64,000 bases of DNA from positions 992,001-1,056,000 of the forward strand of contig JAJJXM010000006.1 of NCBI GenBank assembly GCA_024516155.1. Direction: 5' to 3'. The DNA is from Pyronema omphalodes (Eukaryota > Ascomycota > Pezizomycetes > Pezizales > Pyronemataceae). Position numbers and translations under genes: made by a program. Every line of letters begins with the position of its first letter. Position 1 is the first letter of the stretch. This document shows, piece after piece, positions 34,317 to 44,898 of the stretch. The notes beneath the pieces were generated by a model. That model was not told where the DNA came from. It made no database searches and saw nothing but the letters and a program-made list of their open reading frames with translations.

Positions 34317-35149
34317 TGTCACGAACCGACAAGCACCTGCTCTGTGGTGTTGTTGTTGGAGCGGCAGGAATGTGGGCGGCTGGGGTAACCACCTTGTTAC
34401 TCCACTTATTGGAGAAACAATGGAAACAGTAGGTGGGAATACCGGGTGGAGCTCCGGTAAAGATACCGGAGCACCCCGGTACACATGGGACAAGCGAAGG
34501 GGGAGGGAGCCGACCGCAGCACGGGGTGGCCGCCGGTGGGGACGTTGCATTAAGCGAGGTGCTCGCTTAGTTCGGAGTGACCGAACACAACTAAACGAGG
34601 ACCCGCTGAACACAGTGAGAATAAAACTAGAAACAATAAGGAAACTAAGAAAACATGATGCGCGGCTTTTGATGTTTTTGAATTTTGTAGTTAGTTGTTT
34701 TTGCGCTTTGTTCTTTCCTTTTGCGATGTTAAATTTGTTTTCTGTATTTTGTAAAAGAGAATAGGAGGAGATTGCGCGGGGGATTGAGCACGGATATCAC
34801 GTGAAGACAAGATGGAACGAAAAGTATAAAGAGGTTGAACATCTTGTATATTATCCTCCACGCAATCTACTATCTAATTATCTACACATACTCCCTTGAT
34901 TTCGTCTGTCCACCTCAAAGTGAACGTTACTTCCCTCTCCTACAATTCCCATACCCCGTTCCACCCAATACCTATACCCCTAACCCTAACTTCAACAACA
35001 AGAGACCAGATTGAAAGGCTACGCCGCGGGGACATCCCGTACACGAGAAGTATTGCCTGTGCCCATACTAGTAGAGTTAGAGCCGAAGAACAAGAAGAAG
35101 AGTTGTGTTGCTTACCTGTACTCAAGAGGAGTACGTGTGAAGTTTAACA
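34317..35149 (+). repeat. Gypsy C 5' LTR
   Basis: 833 bp, TG...CA. It contains a telomere-like CCCCTAACCCTAAC (about 34977-34990) also found in the 3' LTR. A reading frame runs from inside the LTR into gag. Confidence 0.9.
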
Positions 35150-36302
35150 TTAGATTGCGTCCTGACCCCAAGGTACCCAACACAACGAACCGCGAAGGTC
35201 GGAAAAGAAAAACACGGGAACTCGCCAAGACCCTGGATCCATTTGAACTCAAAGCCTTGGGCGACATAATCGGTACTGAAGAATCAGCACCGGCAAGCCC
35301 AGTCACCCCAGAACACCCCTCGGGACCACAGACCCCCGAAACCGCGGAACAAACAGCCTCCGCCATGACGACCCCCCAAGGACACCCTCCATCAGGCCTG
35401 ACCCCCGTCCAGATGACCATGGATCAACTCGGGATCCTATTACAACAATTATACCACCCTCCCGCGTTCAGCAACCCAAAAGTCGAAGACCCCGAGTTGT
35501 ATTATGGGGAACGATCCAAGCTCCGCGCATTCATCACCCAATGCGAACTCAAGTTTAATTGCGAACCGAACAAGTTCGACGGAGATATCAAGAAAATCAG
35601 TTATCCCAGTTCCCGATGCAGAGGAAACTCATGGGCGTGGATTGAACCCTCAATCAAGGAAGGGAAGAGTACCTATACAACATGGGAAGAATCTAAGACC
35701 GCCATCGCTCGGGCTTTTGGCGAAGCAGACTCCAAGGAAGTCGCAAGAAAGAAATTCAAAACCATCCGCCAAGGGAATCGCTCCGGGGCCGCGTACTGGG
35801 CGGAGTTCCCGAGAATCATGGTTGACTTGGACTGAACGATTCGCTATACATCGACCAGTTCAACGAAGGACTGCAACTCGATGTCCCACGACAATTAGCC
35901 CTCCTCGACGAACGACCGGATAATATGACCGATTACGCAAACAAAGCAATCGCCCTCGATAATTGTCTATTCCATTTTCACACCCTCCGGACCAGACACG
36001 AACCGCAATACTCCCGTGATCACCCCATCGGAAACACCCGAAACAACGAGTCTTCGCTTTCGGACGCCACCCCCATGGAACTCGATGCTACTAGGAAACC
36101 AAGAATCACAGATAAATTAGAAGAAGAAAAAAGGAGAAAGAAAAACGAGTGTTACAACTGCGGCAAACACGGACACTACTCCGCCTGCTGCCCCCAACGC
36201 AAACCGTACTACGACCAAAGGGCGTACCGAGCAGCCAAGGCGACGATGAGGGCAAATTCTGAAGAAGAAGGAATGTCGGGAAAAGAAGGTCCCCAGGAGT
36301 AA
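35150..36302 (+). pseudogene. Gypsy C Gag, frameshifted
   Basis: The first part (to TGA 35833-35835) carries the gag core (FSNPKVEDPELYYGERSKLRAF ... KTIRQGNRSGAAYWAEF). The second part (about 35830-36302) continues it in another frame (LNDSLYIDQFNEGLQLD) and ends with zinc knuckle CYNCGKHGHYSACC. A one-base indel near 35830 explains the shift. A decay mutation is likelier than programmed shifting, because it falls inside the gag core. Confidence 0.8.
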
Positions 36303-36542
36303 AAACACCCAAGGCCCTCCTGGGGAAGAAAGCCATAAAAAAACCCCCTGACCCTCCGTATATCATTTCCAGTATAGGACAATATCAGCGCGATGAAAAA
36401 GTAATATTACAAGTCACTATACGGGGAAGCAACCATCAAGAACTCAGGACTACCGCTATGGTAGATTGCGGAGCAACTGAGAATTTTGTCGACAAAAAAT
36501 ACGTGGAACAAATGAATATTCCCCTAAAAAAGAAAAAGAATC
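36303..36542 (+). pseudogene. Gypsy C protease, first half
   Basis: Retropepsin-like segment with MVDCGATENFVD and the following YVEQMNIPL. The copia-2 insertion cuts it at GAATC; it resumes at 51039 (RKVLTVDGREIASGPV, then LGLPRLKKHNP). Confidence 0.8.
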
Positions 36543-36700
36543 TGTTGGAAGGACGAGCAGGCACGAGGAGAGAACGGTGGAAGTGGAGAACGAGAAACAG
36601 TTAATGTATTGAGTGAAGAACCATTTCCACCGGAAGCACAGCAAGCTAATATAGCACCTAGTAACCGTAGCCCACACCAGCCTTAGGCGTCACTTCAACA
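36543..36700 (-). repeat. Copia-2 3' LTR
   Basis: 158 bp. It appears to differ from the 5' LTR of the same element at one base (36667 region GTAACCGTAG versus GTAACCCTAG). Confidence 0.93.
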
Positions 36701-37066
36701 CACCCCCTCGCCAAAGGCAAGGTGTGAAAACATAATAAGATCCAGCAAATACACAGAAGAAATACCCGAAAAAATGTAGCCATCATAACCAATCAATCCA
36801 TCCATAATATGACCCAGTAATCCATAGCAATAACCCGTAACACCAGTAGCCCAACCAGAAAGAACAAAACATCCATATACCATAAATTAGAAAAATTCCC
36901 TGCAGAGCAAAACCCAATTCCAAACCAAACACCATGATCATAAAACCAGCACACCCCCTCTTTCCATATCCCATATCCGACAAAACCATATCCATCCAGA
37001 CACACGTCATCAAGAACTTGGCGCAGGCACCGACCTTCGGTCGATCACCCCCTTTTGTCGGATACC

Positions 37067-37354
37067 TTAAGGTGAGGTTTCCATTCCGAGAAGACGAATC
37101 GCATTTGAGTGATTAGGGCCGTTGAGCGGTTTCGTAAGTACGTCGGCCACGTTTTCCTTAGAGGCGACGTATGTGAAGCTCACGGATCCTCGTTTGACTT
37201 CGTCGAGAACATGATGAAATTTGACCGCAATGTGTTTTGTCTTTGCTTTGATGACACCTGACTTTAGCAGCGTTAGGGCACCTTGGTTGTCGCAAAACAC
37301 TTCGGTCGCATTTTCATTTGTCGAGATTTTGGTGTCAATCATAAGTTGTCGTAG
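37067..37354 (-). pseudogene. Copia-2 Pol, RNase H C-terminal part
   Basis: The last 283 nt of the copia-2 pol exon plus the CGTAG duplication. It contains the RNase H end (TKHIAVKFHHVLDEV, VADVLTKPL). The gypsy B insertion cut it off from the rest between REALWLR and QLMIDTK. Confidence 0.9.
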
Positions 37355-38713
37355 TGTGAACCTGGGTATTGAGGCTTTCAATACAGAGGCTTTTCCGATC
37401 AGTTGGTGCTTCGTTCGAAAGATATTCAACTAATAGATTTTTCTCAAGAAGCCAGGAAGTTAACTAATCGATCACAGGCCGAATCAACTTAAGGGTCTCT
37501 CTCGAGGTATATGGTGTAGATAGGATATGTCGTAACAAGAGATCAAGTTGCTGATGCTGGAGGAGACGGTGGGAAGACTTGGGGTCTTTTATAGACTTTC
37601 GTCTACAAGTTCGCCCAGACTACCCAAGGGAACCAACTTCCAAACTAAGCTTAGGAGATAAGACGTGAGTCAATCCTTTGACAAATCTGCCGATGGCTCG
37701 CATCATGCTGCATGCGCAATTATATTAATTGCTCACTTGCATGATGTGCCTCGTCTCAGATTAATCCTTGACATTCCTCGCCGTGCTACCACACCTTCCA
37801 ATCAGGTATTGGGGTTAAGCGCCTAGTGGAGGGTTACTCCACTTGAGCGCATAATGCAATGACTCCTCCGATAATAACATGTGAGTCATATATCGCATGA
37901 GTCGTCTTGATCATAGATCTCCCTAGAGAATCTCGATTGCGAGTGAAGGAATCTGACATCATAAGGCAGACTATGCCTTACCGGAGCGCACTGCCCCGTC
38001 ACATTCCTGTGTGATGTCATAACAGCCCCACCTGCGCGCACTTGCGCGCAGCCACACCCTGGTGTGTACGCAAACGCCGTCTTATCTTGCAGTTGGTAGT
38101 CATTGGCCTAAGGTCGCGTCATATCAGTTCCATCCAACAGTTTCCCTGAGTGGTGTTCCTTGCTGCAGGACGTCGTCTCATGCTAACGCAATCTTGACCC
38201 TTGTCCTGAGCTCCACTCCTGTTGGCTGACTAGACTCTGCCTTGTTCCTTGGCCGACTATCCGCCCAACTCAGACCTCGGATGATCCTATTCGTCTGCCT
38301 TGCACTGTCCTGAGAATTCCCTTCTCTTGCAAGCCCTCTGGTAGCCGTGCTTGGTGGAACACAACGTCAAGTATAAGGAGGTGTCCTTTCGCCGTCGTCT
38401 TCTGTCTCCATCAGCGTCGTCTGTAGTTTTCTCATGGGCAAGTCGACACCCATGAGGTAAGTTGTTCCTCGTTCCCATCCATCTGTGATCCTCCCAAACT
38501 GACAGTGAATAACAGGTAGCGACGCCTCGGGCCGGGATCCTCGTGAGGTCCTTTCGGAAAGTCACGAATCACGTGACGTGGCTAGCTGGAGCTCCTCAGG
38601 GGGTTCCGGCCCGGGATACTAACCTTATTATTCATTCTCCTGTCGAGTTTGCCATGTTCTCTAAATGTTATACATGTTACCTATTCTATACTCACACAAT
38701 ATAGGGTGTGACA
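37355..38713 (-). repeat. Gypsy B 3' LTR
   Basis: 1359 bp. Same length as 44899-46257, with a few substitutions such as CAGACTACCC versus CAGACTTCCC. Confidence 0.94.
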
Positions 38714-38884
38714 CCACCTCCCCCCTGTTCAAGCTTCGTCCCGAAGCAAGTAGCTTATCATTCTGTGATCGCACCTCGCCGTAGCCAAGTGACTTAGTGA
38801 TCATATATGGATGTAGTCCTCCAGCCCCTACATCCTACTACCAACTCGACCTAATGAAAACCGCGTGGGGAAAAACATTAAGCC

Positions 38885-41800
38885 TTAATCCTTCAGTCGG
38901 TAGTCCCTCGGAGAATCAGGATACTTGAGATGAAAATCTCGTAACTTCTCCTGACCTCCTACTGAAAAGTTGTCGAAAGGTTCTGCCGTCCAGTCTTTTT
39001 TATTAGGCCAACCTAACCATTTAACAAGGTATAAGATTCGATTTCCAGATTTGTAGCTGCTCATTATTTCGTCGATATCATATTCCTCGCTTCCCTCAAC
39101 GTCGTCTGCTTCCCGTAAGATTTTGTTTGTATCTGGTGGAGCCCGAGTTCCTGCTCTAAAGTGCTCAAGTAGTGAGGTATGGAAGACGTTGTGTATCTTC
39201 CATTTTCGTGGGAGCGTAAGACGTATTGCTGTTGGGGAGATGACTTGTTCGACTTGGAAGGGACCGTGTAGTTTGTGGTCTAACTTCCTCGATGGGCGTC
39301 TTGTTCGTATATTGCGTCCATCTAACATAACCAAGTCTCCTACTTGGTATTCTGGTGCCTCCTGACGTTTCTGGTCTGCATATGTTTTCATACGTTCTTG
39401 TGTTTTCTGAAGGATTGATTTGGCTCCTTCGTGAATGGTATGCATCCAGTGGGCGTAGGCTTTGCTGGCTGGGTTGCGCACAGCAGTTGCCGAAGGGTTG
39501 CTCGTATTTGGGTAGAACCCATAGTTGGCGTAAAAGGGTGAGAGTCCAGTTGCGCTTGTGACTGAGTTGTTGTATGCGAACTCAGCCATGGGTAAGAGAT
39601 CAGCCCAGTCGTCCATTTCGTGGTTAACAAAAGAGCGGAGGTAAGCTTCAATTGTTTGGTTGAGCCGTTCCGTTTGTCCGTCTGTTTGCGGGTGGAAGGC
39701 TGTCGACATTCTTGGTTTGATTCCTAAGGTTCCAAGAAATGCTTTCCAGGTGGTGCTTGTGAACCTGGAGTCTCGATCCGACAGTATATCCTTGGGTAAG
39801 CCATGCAACTTCCAAATTTCCTTTGCGAATATTCTGGCAAGGTCTGCAGATGTCTTGCCATCTTTCTGTAAGGCGATGAAGTGCGCCATTTTTGTAAATC
39901 GATCAACTATAACCCATAGTTGATCACACCCATTTGATTCCGGAAGGTCGGTAATAAAATCCATAGCAATAGATTGCCATGGGGCATAAGTCAATTCCAA
40001 AGGTTGCAACATTCCATATTTTTGGTGCCTCGCCGTCTTGTCCTTCTGACATTCCAGACAGCTCTGTACATATTCAATTATTTTTTTATCCATCTTCGGC
40101 AACCAGAAATTTCTTCTTATTAATTCAATGGTCTTATCCTGACCAAAGTGTCCTGCAATTTTCGAGTCGTGCTCTGATTCCAGGACCATGTTGACTAAAT
40201 CCTTTGGCACCCATAACTTCTCTTTCCGATAGATTATGCCATCTTCTATCGTTAGTGGATCCTTTATTTTGTTTGCTGCTTTTTTATAATTTTCGTCAAG
40301 TTCTCCAGCCTCTTTAACCATCTTTAAAAATTCCCCAGACCATTTAACAGAAGCAATAGAGTTAAGCCGTGCCGAAGAAACAATGAATGATGTTCCTTCA
40401 CCTCCACTGCTGATTGCTGAAATTGATGCAAAATGTTCCTTATGAAGGATAGTCGTAATCGGCTGATCCTCACCTCCCCCCTTTTCAGGGCGGAACTCCG
40501 GACGCCTCGACAAAGCATCTGGCTTCCCATTCTTACTTCCAGGTCTGTAAAAAATCTTAAAGTCAATACCAGCAAGTTCTTGAGCCCACCTTGCTTGACG
40601 ACGATTGAGTACTTTTGTTGTGGTGAAGTACTCCAAGTTTTGATGGTCGCTGAACACTTGAACTGTATGCATTGCTCCTTCTAGGTATCTTCTCCATATC
40701 TTGAACGAATCCACAATAGCCAAAAGCTCCTTATCATGGATTTCGTAATTGATCTCAGCTGGAGTGAATTTCCTAGAATGGAAAGCAATGGGATGCAGCT
40801 TTCCGTCCTCTCCTTTCTGAGAAAGGACTGCGCCTAAGGCGAAGTCAGAAGCGTCAGTTTCAACAATGCAAACCTTCTTAGGATCAAAGTGACCCAATAT
40901 TGGTGCCTTCGTGAACCTCTGCTTTAACTCATCAAATGCCAATTCCATGGCAACAGTCCATTCCCACCTCTTTGGATCGCCCTTGGTAGATTCAGTAAGA
41001 GGACGACAAATTCTTGAGAAGTCCTTTATGAATCGGCGATAGAAGTTCGCAAATCCAAGAAAGCCTTGTGTCCCTTTCAAGGATTTTGGAGGTTCCCAAA
41101 CCAGGACGGTTTCCACTTTATCCTTTGCCATCTCAATTCCCTTTTCGCTTATAATATACCCCAAAAATTCCACTTTGTTTGTCCCCCAAACACATTTCTC
41201 CGGAGATATTACCAGCCCATTTTCTTCCAGTCTTTTCAAGACTTCTTTTACCAATTTATCATGTTCCTCCTCCGTTTCCGCGTATATCAGAACATCATCA
41301 ATATAAGCAATCACTCCCTGGTCCAACATATCTCTAAAGATATGATTCATCATATCTTGGAACGCTGCCGGTGCATTGCTTAAGCCAAAAGGCATTACCA
41401 AAAATTCGTATAGCCCATACCTGCATCTAAAAGCAGTTTTCCACTCATCTCCTTCTTTAATCCTTATTAAATGATAACCGTTCTTCAAATCCATTTTCGT
41501 GAAGAACCTAGCTCCTCTTACTCTGTCTTGTAATTCAGACATAAGAGGGAGGGGGTAGCGATTTGCTATTGTTATTTTATTTATCCCCCTATAATCCACA
41601 CAAAGCCTTAAACCTCGCCCATGGGGTTTCGGCACAAAGAGAATTGGTGCTGCGGCAGGACATTTAGATGGTCGAATCTTGCCTGTCCTCAGCATTTCCT
41701 TCAACCATTCTCTCAACGTCTCCAGCTCAACTTCATTGAGCGCATAGACTGGACCCCAAGGAGGAGTTTCCCCTTCCTTCAAATCTATGGCGTGGTCGTA

Positions 41801-42583
41801 GGGTTTGTGTTCAGGAAGCTTGTCTGCTGCTTCCTTTGTCATTATGTTAATCCACTTACGGAATTTCTCAGGGACTTGTTGAAGTGCCTCTGATAATTCT
41901 TCCTTCGTGGCAACAGCTGAAATATGGCCTATTACTGAGGCCTCAGGATGGTCGAGTACGCGGCGGTCGACCTTGAGTGAAAATGTACTGGCTTGAGCCT
42001 TAGTACAATGTTCGATGCAACGTGTAGTTGTGAAGGAGATGTAATTGCTGTCTCCCCACATGTTGCAAGGTTGATGTTTGGCCATCCACCAATAAGGGAG
42101 GATGACATCGCAGTCGCTATCAAGAGGGGCGACTTCAAAGGATTCGGCTGCAAAGTGTTGTTTATGTTGCAGCATGAAGGGTACCGTGAAGAATTCTCCA
42201 GCTCCAGCAACTACCTCATTATTGAAGTTGCGAATTTGAAGAGGCTGGTCTCTTTTCACAGTAGGAATTTTGTAAGTTTGGACAAAACCTTTGTCCAGTA
42301 AAGCTGAGGTGGAGCCTGTATCAAGTAGGACTCGCACCGTCCGAAATTTGTTCTTTGACCAATTCAACACCATGTTGATTATTGGCCTTTTTCCGTCATA
42401 AGGTGGAACCAAGGCTTCCATTTTCGTTCCTTTGGAAGAGGTTCCTTTGTCGGTTCGTCGAAGTTTTGTCTTGGTCGACTCCAAGCTGTCCAATATTTTC
42501 CTTTTTGTCCCACAGCAAATAATATTTTCTGCGTCAGATATACATTCTTCCTCCTCAGGTGACGCAACCCTAGAGGACCTTAA
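38885..42583 (-). CDS. pol: Gypsy B Pol: protease, RT, RNase H, integrase, chromodomain
   Basis: The ATG-less pol frame is open from inside the end of gag (42583) to the stop at 38885, about 1230 residues, in the -1 frame relative to gag. Order: protease VRVLLDTGSTSALLD; RT with LCVDYRGINKITI, MPFGLSNAPAAFQD and AYIDDVLIY; RNase H VETDASDFALGAVLSQK; an integrase zinc finger of HHCC type (HFGQDKTIELIRRNFW ... CLECQK); DDE core with AMDFITDLP, ILSDRDSRFT and DGQTERLNQ; then GPFQVEQV and FHTSLLEHF (GPY/F region). A C-terminal chromodomain (YDIDEIMSSYKSGNRILYL, then VKWLGWPNKKDWTAEP) ends near DYRLKD. The chromodomain marks it as a chromovirus that may target modified histone H3. It is most likely expressed as a Gag-Pol fusion by -1 frameshifting. 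Confidence 0.95.
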   Translation of the reverse strand, partial: LRSSRVASPEEEECISDAENIICCGTKRKILDSLESTKTKLRRTDKGTSSKGTKMEALVPPYDGKRPIINMVLNWSKNKFRTVRVLLDTGSTSALLDKGFVQTYKIPTVKRDQPLQIRNFNNEVVAGAGEFFTVPFMLQHKQHFAAESFEVAPLDSDCDVILPYWWMAKHQPCNMWGDSNYISFTTTRCIEHCTKAQASTFSLKVDRRVLDHPEASVIGHISAVATKEELSEALQQVPEKFRKWINIMTKEAADKLPEHKPYDHAIDLKEGETPPWGPVYALNEVELETLREWLKEMLRTGKIRPSKCPAAAPILFVPKPHGRGLRLCVDYRGINKITIANRYPLPLMSELQDRVRGARFFTKMDLKNGYHLIRIKEGDEWKTAFRCRYGLYEFLVMPFGLSNAPAAFQDMMNHIFRDMLDQGVIAYIDDVLIYAETEEEHDKLVKEVLKRLEENGLVISPEKCVWGTNKVEFLGYIISEKGIEMAKDKVETVLVWEPPKSLKGTQGFLGFANFYRRFIKDFSRICRPLTESTKGDPKRWEWTVAMELAFDELKQRFTKAPILGHFDPKKVCIVETDASDFALGAVLSQKGEDGKLHPIAFHSRKFTPAEINYEIHDKELLAIVDSFKIWRRYLEGAMHTVQVFSDHQNLEYFTTTKVLNRRQARWAQELAGIDFKIFYRPGSKNGKPDALSRRPEFRPEKGGGEDQPITTILHKEHFASISAISSGGEGTSFIVSSARLNSIASVKWSGEFLKMVKEAGELDENYKKAANKIKDPLTIEDGIIYRKEKLWVPKDLVNMVLESEHDSKIAGHFGQDKTIELIRRNFWLPKMDKKIIEYVQSCLECQKDKTARHQKYGMLQPLELTYAPWQSIAMDFITDLPESNGCDQLWVIVDRFTKMAHFIALQKDGKTSADLARIFAKEIWKLHGLPKDILSDRDSRFTSTTWKAFLGTLGIKPRMSTAFHPQTDGQTERLNQTIEAYLRSFVNHEMDDWADLLPMAEFAYNNSVTSATGLSPFYANYGFYPNTSNPSATAVRNPASKAYAHWMHTIHEGAKSILQKTQERMKTYADQKRQEAPEYQVGDLVMLDGRNIRTRRPSRKLDHKLHGPFQVEQVISPTAIRLTLPRKWKIHNVFHTSLLEHFRAGTRAPPDTNKILREADDVEGSEEYDIDEIMSSYKSGNRILYLVKWLGWPNKKDWTAEPFDNFSVGGQEKLRDFHLKYPDSPRDYRLKD

Positions 42584-44769
42584 AAATCCGACTCCTCATC
42601 ATTTTGCTCAATCTCCCAAATCCTGGGCTGAGCGTCTTCCATCATTTCATCCTCGTCCTGCCGCACTGCTGCGGTCTTTGTCTTCTTATGTTCCTTGGGC
42701 TTCTCCTGCCCTTCCTTTTCATCATCATCATCATTACGCTTCCGTTTTCCTGCAGAAGCAACCTTGCCATCCCCAGAAAGCTCTGTTCCTCCCACTGTCT
42801 TCTTAGCGTAACAATCAAACATTTTGTGCCCAGATCGTCCGCATCTCCAACAGTCAGCCTTATCCTTTTTGTGTTTGTCGATTTCGCTCTGAGGAACATT
42901 TTGTAGAGCCTCCCTTCCTGAGGCAAAGATAGATTTTTTGTCCTTTTTCCCTGTAAAACCTTTTTTATCCTTTTTATCCTTGAATTTATCCTTGTGCTGC
43001 ACCTCCTTCGGGCGCACAGTCTCCTTTTGTTTTCCTTTGTCCTTGTGACGGTCCTCCCGTACTTCCAAAGACTTCTTTTTATGACCCTTTAATTCTTCAT
43101 CCAAATTTTCAACAACGTGAGCAGCTTCCTTAACCGCATCAATCATTGCTTCATCGTCAGTTGGGATTCCCCCAAATCTTTGATATACCATTTTCTTAAT
43201 GGCCGGTGTCATGGCCTCCCAAATCACATTCCTATACATTGGCCCAATTGCCCCAACGCGCATATTGAGGTCCTCCAATTTCGTGATGTAATCATCAATG
43301 TCTCCCTCATATTGGAGCTCTGTAATCCTTTTAACATCCTTCTGGGCCTCCCGCTTATCCTCAAATCTTGTTTCAATTGAACTTGAGAAAGCTACCCATG
43401 TATCCTTCAGTCCTTGCCTCTGGATAGATTTCCGCCTTTCCTGGTGCCAACTTAACGCCTTGTGCGTAAGTACGCTTCCAACCCATTTAACCTGATCGTC
43501 CTCATCCGGAAAGGCCTTGGCGTATGTTGCGATGTAATCTTGAACAGACATCCACCAAGCCCTAAACAAAGTTTTATCCTTTCCAGAAAAATATTGAGGA
43601 GCCTTCATTTCTGGCATCTTGGGTCTCCTCGGCTCGTTGACTCCAGATTGCTGCAATTTATTAACCAGTGATTCTAAGAATGCCTCTGTTGCATTCTTTG
43701 TTTCCGGGTTCTTTTGTTTTGCCTTTTCCTTGCGTTCCTGGCGCTTTCTCTCCAAGGCTTTCCTGATGTATTCATCATCTGAATCTTCGTCGTCAGAAGG
43801 GTCAGATGGTGGTGGTGGTGGTGGAGGGAGTCCTCCTCCTGGTGGCTTGCTTCCTCTACCACCGTTTCTGCCGCCATTTTGAACAGATCCATCCACTGAT
43901 GGAGGCAATGGGACTTCGGGTGCTCTGCCAAGAGAGAGAGGTCTGGGAGTCATCTCCTCATGCATAGCCTCGGTTAGAGACTTAGCATCGAAATGCTCCT
44001 TCCTCTGGATCTTTGACATAACAAGGTCAATAACCTTGTTTACCAGCTCCAATTTCTCTTCCTCCCTTTGTTCATAATAGTCCAGTAAGCGCTGCTGATG
44101 CATCTCTTCAGCCTTAGACAGAGCTGCGATTCGCCTATCCCTTTGCTCATCGTCCTGCTTCCTAATGGCGTCCTGTGTATTTTTCTCAACTGCCCATTCC
44201 TCAATTTCTTTATTAATTTCGAGTTGCCTCTGGGTGAAGGCCTCCAGGATAGCATTCGTTGTTTGAATGCCGTGATTGAGCCTTTCAGCAGCCGCTTGGT
44301 TGGCTGCTTCTTTAGCCTTTGTGTCTGTGGCAAGATTGCCAATTGTCCTCCAAACTTGGCCGGCAAAGTCGTTGCTGGCCTGAACGAGTCGCGTCACGGT
44401 TTGTAGGTTGACCTCCTGATCCAGGTCCCCTTTCTTTGCCAAGGTATCATAGGCCTTTTGCATACCCTGGGCCATTTCCTGATACAACCCTTTCATCCGC
44501 TGTAACTCTTCATTCATAGCAGCCCCAGATCCGACTGCCTCAACCAACCTCTTGATATCCTCCTCATTGGCGTTCATTCTTTCCATCATTAGAATGACCC
44601 AGTCAGGGACTTCTCCCAGATGGAGGGTAGTTCCATGGTGGACTCTAGGAGTTCCAACCGAAGTAACTTCCTCCCAAGAGCGAGGGCGGGTAATGCTGAC
44701 GGTATCACCCATGGGAGCATCAAGTCCATCGTCGTGACGGGAGGTGCCGGTAATTCTTAGTGCGGCCAT
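42580..44769 (-). CDS. gag: Gypsy B Gag
   Basis: 729 residues, from ATG 44769. Long N-terminal coiled-coil-like region rich in Glu/Lys/Gln (about 60-260), a Gly/Pro linker, the gag core (PQYFSGKDKTLFRAWWMSVQ ... VKRITELQYEGDIDDYI), a Lys-rich segment and one zinc knuckle CWRCGRSGHKMFDC. It ends EESDF-stop at a GATTTTTAA sequence that places pol in the -1 frame. It is longer than most fungal gypsy gags (300-500 residues) because of the coiled-coil extension. Confidence 0.93.
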   Translation of the reverse strand: MAALRITGTSRHDDGLDAPMGDTVSITRPRSWEEVTSVGTPRVHHGTTLHLGEVPDWVILMMERMNANEEDIKRLVEAVGSGAAMNEELQRMKGLYQEMAQGMQKAYDTLAKKGDLDQEVNLQTVTRLVQASNDFAGQVWRTIGNLATDTKAKEAANQAAAERLNHGIQTTNAILEAFTQRQLEINKEIEEWAVEKNTQDAIRKQDDEQRDRRIAALSKAEEMHQQRLLDYYEQREEEKLELVNKVIDLVMSKIQRKEHFDAKSLTEAMHEEMTPRPLSLGRAPEVPLPPSVDGSVQNGGRNGGRGSKPPGGGLPPPPPPPSDPSDDEDSDDEYIRKALERKRQERKEKAKQKNPETKNATEAFLESLVNKLQQSGVNEPRRPKMPEMKAPQYFSGKDKTLFRAWWMSVQDYIATYAKAFPDEDDQVKWVGSVLTHKALSWHQERRKSIQRQGLKDTWVAFSSSIETRFEDKREAQKDVKRITELQYEGDIDDYITKLEDLNMRVGAIGPMYRNVIWEAMTPAIKKMVYQRFGGIPTDDEAMIDAVKEAAHVVENLDEELKGHKKKSLEVREDRHKDKGKQKETVRPKEVQHKDKFKDKKDKKGFTGKKDKKSIFASGREALQNVPQSEIDKHKKDKADCWRCGRSGHKMFDCYAKKTVGGTELSGDGKVASAGKRKRNDDDDEKEGQEKPKEHKKTKTAAVRQDEDEMMEDAQPRIWEIEQNDEESDF

Positions 44770-44898
44770 TGTTGATTGAAAGTTTTTTATTTGTAGTTTT
44801 TTGTATGGAGGATCGTTTGGTGTCGTCTTGCCCTAGAAGAGGGTCTTCCGTATTCGTGTCGAAAAGTAAACTTAGTAGCTTGAGCCTTAAGTTTATAG

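Noticed and set aside
35830..35925. Programmed frameshift in gypsy C gag
   Set aside because: The shift falls within the gag core, before the zinc knuckle, in an element with other lesions; a decay indel is simpler.
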